Notes under the pieces: generated by a model
Told to the model about the DNA's origin: nothing
The model's input: the letters and a program-made list of their open reading frames with translations, nothing else
Databases searched by the model: none
Assembly (NCBI GenBank): GCA_947568835.1
Contig: OX387602.1
Coordinates: forward strand, 9,909,021-9,973,020
DNA: 64,000 bases
Source: Protonemura montana
Taxonomy: Eukaryota; Arthropoda; Insecta; Plecoptera; Nemouridae
Direction of reading: 5' to 3'
In this document: in pieces, positions 55,501-64,000 of the stretch
Layout of the letters: each line of letters opens with the position of its first letter
Position numbering within the stretch: the first letter of the stretch is position 1
Program-made: the position numbers and the translations under genes

Positions 55501-58500
55501 ATCGAAGAAGAAAGAAGAGGAAGAAAACAGGAAAAAGTAAACATACCTTTTGCATAACACAAGTTAAGAAGTATTTGTTTTCAATATTGGGTTTGGTTTA
55601 CAATTCACTTTTCTTTGCAGGAAATCCGAAATGGAGGCTCGTAGGAAAGTGGAGGAGGAGCAAAGAAAGAAGCAGGAAGAAGAGGACAAGAAGACAGCAG
55701 CTGCCCTTCAGCTCCAGTTGGAAAAAGAAGCTCAGGAGAACATTCATTACCGAGAGCAAATTGAGCAGGAGAAACGGGACCATGAACTGGCTCTTCGTCT
55801 GGCATCGGAAAGCAATGAACAAGTAGATGATATTTCCCCGCCATCTAATAGAAGGTATCGTATTCAAATTTATTATGCAATTTTTGTTTTGATAGCTAGC
55901 AAAGCCATTGGCAGACTATTTATGCCAAGCGTCGAGAACAGTTTTTTCTTTTCATGGAAATTAAAAATAGAGTTTTGTATCTCCAAGTATTGCCACATGC
56001 CACACATTTGCTCTTTTATTAGACACATTTAATATGTAAAGTCTAGCTTTAGGTACAATGTCAATACTTTTAGTAGGTCTGATCAAGACTATTGCTCCTG
56101 ATCAACCTCTTTGGAAATTAAGGTAGCGTAACATTGTTAGATTTCTTGGTTCATTTTGAATATGTTAGTTAACATAAATATCATAAAAATTGAGGTGTAC
56201 ACTAATTATTTTCAGTCAAAGTCAAGTTGAGCTCACAAAGGGGCAAAACAGAACACTCGTATTTGTACATATTGAATTCGTCATAGTGGAAGTTCATGGA
56301 TCATTGTAAAAATATCAACTCATACACATGCATGGTCATCAAGTATGCACAAACAAAGCAAGCATTCTGCTTAGGTCTATCTGGTCTAGGGTATTTTATT
56401 TTAATTAGGCACTTTTATTTTGTACCTATCTGCATTCGGTACACATTTTACAGTTCATTGAGGGATTCAATTTTTCATTAATAGCGATGACCGTTATTAT
56501 CACCACACAACACATTATGGTTCTCCATTTGAAAATTCCTTTAAATAACTCTTCCTGAACCTTAGAGAAAGGAATGGGCAGGCTGATCCCCATTATACCT
56601 AGGTAAAAGCAAAGTGTACAACATGTTAAAACTAAATTTGCAGTGCTCATTTTGCAGTGCTCAAAATTGATATGCATATCAACTTAAAATCAAGTACATA
56701 TTTTGTGATTAAAAAATGCTTTTTTTTTGTAGTGGTTGTCTGGTATTTGTACAAATTGCAACGGGAACACTGTTGATTATGTTTCCGATTGTTATGTCAC
56801 GTGGGCCAAATGTCTTGTCTGCTTATTTCCATGGTGGTTATTCCTCATTACAGTAGGCTGGCGTACCCTGAGATTACGAGTCAGCCGCCCATTAAGCTCA
56901 TCAGGTACAAACAATCACCACATCCTTGCATGTGCACCGTCAGTCGACGACTGCCGACCAGTTTGTTTCTGTTTGTGAGTTGGGCCCGTACTGGTAGTGC
57001 ATGTGGAATTGAATGTTTGGGTTTGGGTGACAGAAAATCTGTTTACTCTCCCAGGGGTAGCAACTTTAGGTGTAGACTTTGTAACTTTACTGGGAGTCAA
57101 GGTGAGGTTAGGGATTTAAGAGGTGATTATTATTTCTTTCATAATATATCCTGTAAATATTGTTATAAATTGTGCAAATTTGGCTAAGAGGAGACATAAG
57201 TATGGTTTTTTAAGATAAAATCTTTTTTAAATTGCAAACGCTTGCAATGCGTGGGGTATTTTATTATTATGAACACTATAACCGTCTCAAAAATGGATGC
57301 ATCCAACGTCAAATTGGAGTTACTCGAGTTTGTCAGTTTGTGACGTGATATAGCGTCAGTAGAATCCGAGTGACTGTGAGTATTCACAGCCTCTTGGTTC
57401 TTTTCCGTGGAGATCCATCATTCTCTTCAAATACACTGAAATCGTATCAAAAAGCAAGTGTCCAAGTAGCTCAGTGGGTTAGAGCAACACCCACGATAGA
57501 TGGAGATCGGGGTTCGTGTCCCCGTTTGGGCATCAATTTTTGAGACGGTTATAGTGTCCGTAATAATAAAATAATTATGGTTATGATCAGAAAGTCTTTG
57601 TCTGCAAGGCCATGCAAATTTTAGCAAAAAAAATCTAAAACTAGAATATTTCTTACTGCAAATTCTCCAACTCGTTTAGGAGTAGTAGTAGGGACTAGGA
57701 CTCCCCTATTATTTAGGTATACATATCTCGTGGATGACTTGGGATGGGTTTATAATGGCTCAAGTAGCCACTACTGGAATATCTTTATTTTATTACTATT
57801 ACGTCAGAAATTTAATCAGCCCACTAAAAAGCTTGAACTTCAATTTGGGTTATGCATTGAGATATAAAGCCAGTGCTTGGTGCTAGGAATTTGATGCAGA
57901 TGTACTTTCCATTTGTTTGCTTACTTTGAGTCATGGGTTTGCAGGTCAGAATTGGCAAGGTCTGTTCAGGCTGCTCAAGGAAAACAGAAACACGATTTAT
58001 CCAAATGGAAATATTCAGAACTGCGTGATACGATTAATACATCATGCGATATCGAGCTCTTGGAGGCGTGCAGGATTGAGTTCCATCGACGATTGAAGGT
58101 ACGATTACTAGGAACATAATTACCTCCTCAATGAGAATGGTAAAAGACTGGATAAAGGAAGGAAAAAGCAGAACATAAGTTCAATTTACCAAGCTCGTAT
58201 ATTTTAACTGCTATTTTTACTGGCAATTTACCGAGGTGGTAAATATAAATTGATTTCAAATACTAATCAATTAGAGTTGTTGTTTATTACTGAGTAATTT
58301 TTTGAAAAATTTCCAGTGTAAGATATTTCAGATGTGTAAAATTTTACTACATCTGTTTTGGTACATAACAGGTCTACCATGCATGGAAGGCAAAGAACCG
58401 CAAGAAAACAACGATGAACGAGAACGAGCGTGCGCCACGCTCCGTTATGGATGCCGCTGCCAAAACAACGAGACAGGTGGTGAAGTCGCCAATAGCGGTG

Positions 58501-59265
58501 AGCTCTCAGCGCTACTTCCGCATTCCATTCATCCGGCCGCCCACCCTCAACTCACCGTCTGGCAACGAGCTGGAAGTCTCGCCTGGCAACAAAAAGGGTT
58601 GGTGGTTCGCTCACTTTGACGGCGAGTACGTGGCCAGGCAGATGGAGCAGCATCCTGATAAGCAGCCAGTTCTGCTAGTTGCAGGTAAGACAATTCGGTT
58701 AGGCGGTTAGCATTTGGATTTTTTTTTGAGAAGAAATAATCTGCGTTAACATTATTTAAAATGGATGCCAAATATTCACTGAAGATCAAGTAAAATCACC
58801 ACTATGGGACTATGGTTTTAGCTTCTTATATGAAGTCTTTTTAACTTAATTTTTGTTTAATACTGCTACTTCTATCAAGTACGAACCAAAAACCAATTTT
58901 TATTAAAGTTTTATAACAGCTGCAATTTTCTTCTTGGCTTCCAATGCGAAGGATTTCTAGCGAAACGTCCACCCTTTGACCCACGTCTATCTAAAAAGGC
59001 ATCAAGAACATCTGATTTGAACCTCATTTGTTTAAAAAAATGTCAATAATAGTATTTTGGGTTTTTATCTAAAAAGTGATAAATATGTTTCTGATAACGG
59101 AATTGTGTGACAGGAGTGGACGACATGCAGATGTGTGAACTCTCTCTGGATGAAACGGGCCTTACACGGAAGAGAGGCGCCGAGATCCTTGAGCACGAGT
59201 TCAACCGAGAGTGGGAACGGAACGGTGGCAAGGCTTACACGTCACCTTCTGATCGGAAGAAATAG
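49577..59265 (+). CDS. Myo6: Unconventional myosin VI heavy chain
   Basis: Twenty coding exons: 49577-49763, 49856-49929, 50021-50150, 50565-50729, 51026-51288, 51604-51753, 52091-52350, 52821-52978, 53068-53232, 53317-53540, 53764-53961, 54248-54472, 54590-54797, 54875-54999, 55090-55206, 55316-55536, 55621-55854, 57945-58098, 58372-58684, 59114-59265. They give 1240 residues. This is the actin motor that walks to the minus end, used in endocytosis, Golgi and epithelial work. P-loop GESGAGKT at 151-158, switch [11 protein letters not shown] from 201, switch II DIAGFE at 458-463, Thr407 at the TEDS position. The reverse-gear segment [18 protein letters not shown] follows the converter ([10 protein letters not shown]), then an IQ-like helix, a charged single-helix stretch (exons 16-17), and the cargo domain with RRL at 1083-1085 and WWF at 1163-1165. 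A 5' UTR acceptor lies just before the ATG. Confidence 0.97.
50252..50274. repeat. Poly-C tract (23 C)
   Basis: An uninterrupted run of about 23 cytosines in intron 3 of myosin VI, about 40 bases before a tRNA-like sequence. Its length may be unreliable in assembly. Confidence 0.9.
50316..50395 (+). repeat. tRNA-like sequence (tRNA pseudogene or SINE head)
   Basis: TAGCTCAGTTGG is a perfect A box and GGTTCTTATCC is a B box with two changes from GGTTCGAATCC. The T stem CTGGG/CCCAG is kept. The acceptor stem does not pair over seven bases and the anticodon stem does not form, so this is not a working tRNA gene. It is on the same strand as myosin VI, in intron 3. Confidence 0.6.
57230..57590. 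mobile_element. Foldback element with tRNA-like core, copy 2 (best preserved)
   Basis: The arms tattttattattatgaacac + tataaccgtctcaaaaa (about 57259-57295) and tttttgagacggttatag + tgtccgtaataataaaata (about 57536-57572) are inverted repeats of 37 bases with two mismatches. Near the right arm a tRNA-like stretch of about 75 bases begins tgtccaagtagctcagtggg and ends ggttcgtgtccccgtttggg. Its ends TGTCCAA and TTGGGCA pair over seven bases, and the A and B boxes are good, but the anticodon stem is broken. It lies in intron 17 of myosin VI. Confidence 0.65.
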
Positions 59266-60379
59266 ATGTTGGTCGAAATGCCTTTATTAGTATTACTTAC
59301 CTTCCTTTATTATGCAAGTTGGTACTTTCAATCAAAATTCAAAATACATGTATGAGATACTGCTGACTGCAAACATAAGAATTACATGACAAAATTTAAA
59401 AATAATCAAAAGAACAGAACAAATTAATTCTGGTTCAAAGCAAAAGCCAGCTTAGTCATGCTGTAATTTTGGTAATAAATAATTACTCCCAACTTGTGAT
59501 TAGGCATTCATGGATTCAACTTTTCAATTGTAAAAGATCAAAACAGAAAAGCTATATATTAAAACCAGAGCTCGGCTAATGCATGGAAGTGGGCATAAGG
59601 TTATAGATAACAAGAAATGTTGTAATTGGTACTTGTGGCTGGTTTCATGTCCGACATGGGGCAGCATTACTTGTAATTACGTGTAGGAGGTATAGTACGT
59701 TGCTTAGTGTAGATATTGATTACTACCTAACATTTTATTTTCGTGTTACTAAACAAGATCAATCTAAAATGACATTGCTGCTGAAAATCTGGTGAGAGGT
59801 CTGGACCCTCTGTATGCAATTCCTATTTTTGTAAGAAGCCTATAATCATGAAATGAAAAGTTTGAAATGCATGCTGGTATGCATACAGATTTTTAGGCTG
59901 TGCTTACTTGTTTCATAATTTTTCCTATGCATTTAATTAGTACACAACTTGATTGAATCTTGTTTGTGCATTTATAACAACCTTTATCAAGTAGGAAAAG
60001 TGAAAAAAAATTACGAAGACAGAGATTTTGCGTGATTACTAGGTGGTTCGTTCAGTAGGTATACATCTTACCTTCTTAAAATGATTGTAGTTACTAAGTA
60101 GTCATTATATATTATATTTATTTAATGTTATTTTGGTAGGTGATCAGAAAATGATAATTGCGGTTTATAAAAATGTATAAAAATGTAATGTAATATATTC
60201 CATTGAGATAAAATACAGTTCATGTCGATAGTACGATAGTATGCTTCGCGTGCTACGCTATATGCGGTGTTTAAATAAATCCTGGTGTAAAATCTCGAGA
60301 GTAGTCATTGAACCATAATGGAGCTCTACAATACTTAAATCATTCAAATGAATACATAACTTTGCATGGAACTGTAAAG
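59266..60379. other. 3' region of myosin VI and spacer
   Basis: AT-rich and without coding signal. It should hold the 3' UTR and polyadenylation site of myosin VI; the exact site is not placed. Confidence 0.5.
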
Positions 60380-60790
60380 GTATGTATATCAATCCTTTTT
60401 GGCCTTCGCCAAGCAATCTTCAATAGAATAAAATCAATTATCTACCAGCCATTTTTTTAACATAGATTTATATGCTGGTAGATCCTGGATCCTAAATTTG
60501 TTCTTTAAGTCAATGGGTAAAGCACTCCACAGTTAATAGCCGGCCTGAAGTGGGCTTTTCGTAGAGTATTTTACCTCACGTCGTTCATGTCTTAAGCTGT
60601 AAGGTTCTTTGGTACATTGATGGTCATCAGATTTAATGTGAGATAAATGAACTAAAATAGTGTTATAAAATATGTAGAGAGAAATAATTTTGAAGCGTGG
60701 GAATAATTCAGCCCAAGAATAGTTATTAAAAAACTCCAGCACAACATGGATCATAACTGACTTTGGCTAGGATACAAAGGGTTTTTTTTG
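60380..60790 (-). mobile_element. 3' fragment of a third non-LTR retrotransposon
   Basis: Minus-strand translation with frameshifts gives FPRFKIISLYIFYNTI, a His/Arg/Lys patch, then LWSALPIDLKNKFRIQDLP, YKSMLKKWLVDN and FYSIEDCL. This order is typical of the extreme C-terminus of CR1/jockey-type reverse transcriptases. It contains stops and is dead. It fills part of the gap between myosin VI and SMC4. Confidence 0.6.
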
Positions 60791-61500
60791 TAATTGGAAA
60801 CCCCTACTAGCAGAAGCATAATAAACTAATTTTGCTGTTGGACTTGTATGCGGCTCTGAGGTAATGTAGGTTAATTTATAAATTATTTCAACCTATTTGT
60901 ACAAGATGTCGCTTAAAATGTCTTGCGCTATTTTTCCCACTTCAAGGGGAGCAAGATTAGTGTTTATCAAAATTTATAAATACATATCTGGAATTTGAAA
61001 TATCCGGCTACGAGCAGATGGCGCCACGCTCTAAAGGTCCGTTGGAAACACGAATGTGTCTGTGCACACGAATAAAGAGATGAGTGTTGTTCGTGCAGAA
61101 AGAACAATAAAAACAAAATTTTGAACATAATTATATGCTTATCTTCATAAAAGAATGTAATAAGCAGCCTAATTAATTACTTTCTTGGTTTAAGAGCTAC
61201 GGAATAGCCATACATTTTTGCAGCCAGTACGCGATACGTGAGAATAGCATCTCTAAATCGGGCCACGGTAGCCGTCAGTTACCTACGCGCCAAGTACCAA
61301 GCGTCTTCGCGCCAAACGGTTTTTTTCATTCATTGGGTACTTGTTATGAAATTATTGTTGTGAAAGTAAACTGAAATATTCTCTTTCCAGCGTTTTTCTA
61401 AGATGTTCTTGTAAGGTGTTTTTTAAAGGGGTTTCAAGTGTAGTTGTGATCTTTGTTTGTTTACTTTTCGACTTACTAATCGCGTATTCATGAAGTAGGA
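60791..61500. promoter_or_regulatory. Upstream region of SMC4
   Basis: No coding exon seen. There is a CpG-containing stretch gcgatacgtgag..gcgccaagtaccaagcgtcttcgcgcc at 61230-61315, about 200 bases before the start codon, where a core promoter is likely. The identity of promoter elements cannot be settled by eye. Confidence 0.35.
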
Positions 61501-63850
61501 ATGGCGGCTAAAGGCAAGGGAGGACGCAAAAGCAAAACAGAACAACAGGTTCTTGATGTCTCATCCACAGATGACGGGCACGACGAACAGTTTGATGGTA
61601 TTGACGACGACGAAGGAGGTTTTCGATTTGAAGACATATACATCCCTCCGGCACCTAGGCCAACTTGCTCGCTTGATACAACTGCACCCCGTCTCATTAT
61701 AACCCATATCCAGAATGAAAACTTTAAAAGTTATGCCGGAATCCAGGTTATTGGACCACTTCACAAAAGCTTCACGTCTATTGTTGGACCCAATGGTAGT
61801 GGAAAAAGTAATGTCATTGATTCTATGCTGTTTGTGTTTGGATATCGAGCAGCCAAAATTCGTTCGAAAAAAATTTCTGTTTTGCTTCATAATTCGGAAC
61901 AACATCAAAATGTGAAAAGCTGCACCGTCACAGTTAATTTCCAGCTCTTGATAGACAAGCCTGGTGATGATTTTGAGTTGGTTGAAAACTCTAAGATAGC
62001 TGTTTCTCGTACAGCGTTCAAGGATAACTCGTCATTTTATACTATAGACGGACGGAAAGTTCATTTCAAGGAAGTCGCCAAACTTCTTCGAAACCATGGA
62101 ATTGATCTTGATCACAACAGATTCCTCATTCTACAGGTATTGTTCCTATTATCAAATGATCTAATATGTTCTTTAGTTGTTGAACACAAAAGTGTTAAAA
62201 AAAACTGTCCAGAACTTTGGAAGGTTGAGCACTAATATCGTAAAAATACGAAATAGAGCAATTACATTTTTACGTGCTCCGTTGAGAATATTTTGACAAT
62301 GGCTAACTCAGAAAAGAGTGTAAGTCTTTGTAAAACTGTCCTGGAGAAGTAGGGATGTGACAGCACAAGGATAACTTGACTGGTAGTGTACCCAGCAGTG
62401 ACACATAGACGCTGGCTCCGAGCTCGTAGTGCAGGCTAGCAAAATGCAGCCCATCCTCCCATGATGTATATCGATAAATACTAAATAAAATTCTACTGCA
62501 AAAAATCAAAAAGCATGTCATAATATTAATTATGATACTACATATTTTTTGTAAAACTGAAATACCACTAATCCTTTTTCTATGCTGAAATGATACTTGT
62601 ATTATTATTTATTATTAATTTTTTTTTACTAAATTCAAGGCAGATTAGGTGAAACGCTGGGTGTGCCTTAGAAGCATCATCTAGCAAGTTGCCTCAGAAT
62701 TTTTGGTCAAAATCAGAAATTTCTGGTCTCATTTTTTTAAGATTAAAATCGGTACCTTCTTATTTTCAGGGTGAAGTCGAGCAAATAGCTATGATGAAGC
62801 CAATCGCTCCGAACGAACACGAGACCGGGATGCTCGAGTTCTTGGAGGACATTATTGGAACGTCAAGATTTAAAGAACCACTCAAGAAGTTATTTAGTCG
62901 GGTAGAAACACTGACCGAAGAGCGCGCCGACAAGTTGGCTCGTGTGAAGATAGTTGAAGATGACAAACTTGCATTGGAAGATGTGAAAAATGAAGCAATT
63001 CAGTTTCTTAAGATCGAAAATGAAGTGACAGAAGCTAGGAACATTCTTTATCAAAGATATATGTAAGTTTTGCTGTTATTTTTCGAACGTCCAATTTCAC
63101 CAACGTCAGGCCAAAATAGGTCTATACACGGTTTAAAGGTCAAATTTATGAAAGATTCAAGTAAAAAAATGTTCATGAATAGTAACAAAAAGATGGAAGT
63201 TAACATTCATATGAGGTATTTATTAAAGAAAGCACCGTTCTGCCACAAACACTATTAATATTGTATTGACGATATTTTCTTCTTGTGCCAGTCAACGTAT
63301 AAAATTTTAACCTGGATCATCGGAGGATTACATTTTTAACCACTCTTCGAGTTAAAAGAAAATAGTGCTATACAGTAACGTATTTCTATGTCTAAAACAT
63401 TCCCTTTTGAATTAAACTCGTTGCCAATGACAAAGTTTTTTGTGTTGCATAAATGTGTGTTGCTTATGTTCACTTTCTTGATGTTTGCAAATTTTATTGA
63501 TTTAGAGAATATCAAATCTTAGTTCCGATCCCTGTTGGGTTACACATTTTTCCTTTCTGGCCTTTCTTTATGCTATCATTGTGTATACTATAATTATGGA
63601 TATTATGTTTTTGATTTGGACATAATTTTCTGCAGATGAGTGCCAGTTAAAGATCACCTTATCGTTGTTAAATTTATTTTTTCTTATTTGTTATTTTCTT
63701 TTTTTTTAGAATGGACCAAGAAACAGTTTTGAAGGAAGAAGAAGAAAAAACTGCAAGCATTCGTAAGGAAATGGAAGAGCTGAAAGGCAAACTAGGTGAC
63801 ATTCAGGCAAAGAGAGAAGGAGAGACAAAAGAGTATGACAACGTTAAAAA
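61501..63850 (+). CDS. SMC4: Structural maintenance of chromosomes protein 4 (condensin subunit), partial
   Basis: First three coding exons, 61501-62136, 62770-63062 and 63710-63850; the gene continues past the right edge. SMC4 pairs with SMC2 to form the ATPase core of condensin, which compacts mitotic chromosomes. After an acidic N-terminal tail (DDGHDEQFDGIDDDEGG) comes the SMC4-typical IYIPPAP, PRLIITHIQNENFKSYAG, and Walker A GPNGSGKS at residues 96-103. Then IDSMLFVFGYRA, RSKKISVLLHNS, DRFLILQ-type DHNRFLILQ and QGEVEQIAMMKPIAPNEHE, FLEDIIGTSRF follow, and the coiled coil begins in exons 2 and 3 (EEEEKTASIRKEMEELKGKL). The start is the first ATG of the open frame and gives the expected tail length. 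Intron phases are 0 and 2. The closest relatives within the SMC family are excluded by IYIPPAP and EQIAMMKP. Confidence 0.95.
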
Positions 63851-64000
63851 GTGAGTTTTCTAAAAAAAATATCCATTCTGATTCGTTTATCATGATGAAG
63901 TGCGGAAGGAAATGGTAGTATGAACCTCATATGGCCAAAAGATCTTAAATAAAATTTCCATCAACACCTTATGAATTGGAAACAACGATTCCAATCTTTA

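Overview
This is animal nuclear DNA, AT-rich, with genes split into many short exons joined by GT-AG introns. There is no sign of bacterial operons or organellar genes. The gene set (kynurenine 3-monooxygenase, a tandem DGAT2/MOGAT-type array, myosin VI, SMC4), the unsuppressed CpG and the arthropod-like retroelement debris suggest an invertebrate, most likely an arthropod. I cannot name the species from the sequence.

Layout. (1) 1-18255, minus strand: one large gene for a secreted or ER-luminal protein built from at least eleven thioredoxin-like (PDI-type) modules. It has a signal peptide in exon 1, and every intron I placed is phase 1. Four modules keep a CxxC active site; the others have replaced it with acidic or serine-containing sequence. 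In the middle of the gene (5480-3948) lies an alternative end with a poly-aspartate exon and a lysine-rich last exon, while the module series continues downstream and off the left edge. An LTR-retroelement end lies at 1-935. (2) 19757-24120, plus strand: kynurenine 3-monooxygenase in nine exons, 465 residues. (3) 24201-41353, minus strand: five complete DGAT2/MOGAT-like acyltransferase genes in tandem (called A to E here), plus a decayed last exon of a sixth. They form two subfamilies, A/C/D and B/E/relic. All five carry FPHG where the family usually has HPHG. (4) 41354-49576: an 8.2 kb gap without a recognisable gene. (5) 49577-59265, plus strand: myosin VI in twenty coding exons, 1240 residues, complete from motor to cargo-binding tail. 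(6) 61501 to the right edge, plus strand: the first three exons of SMC4, a condensin core subunit.

Repeats. There are three copies of a SINE whose head resembles 5S rRNA, two foldback elements with a tRNA-like core plus a third arm-only copy, at least three 3' fragments of non-LTR retrotransposons, a 174 bp intronic tandem duplication that copied a splice site, and several simple repeats.

The genes do not form one pathway. Kynurenine monooxygenase works in tryptophan degradation at the mitochondrial outer membrane. The acyltransferase array would make di- and triacylglycerol or wax-like esters at the ER. Myosin VI and SMC4 are housekeeping motor and chromosome proteins. The most unusual locus is the modular thioredoxin gene with two alternative ends. 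All coordinates and splice sites were read by eye; no database search or gene predictor was run.
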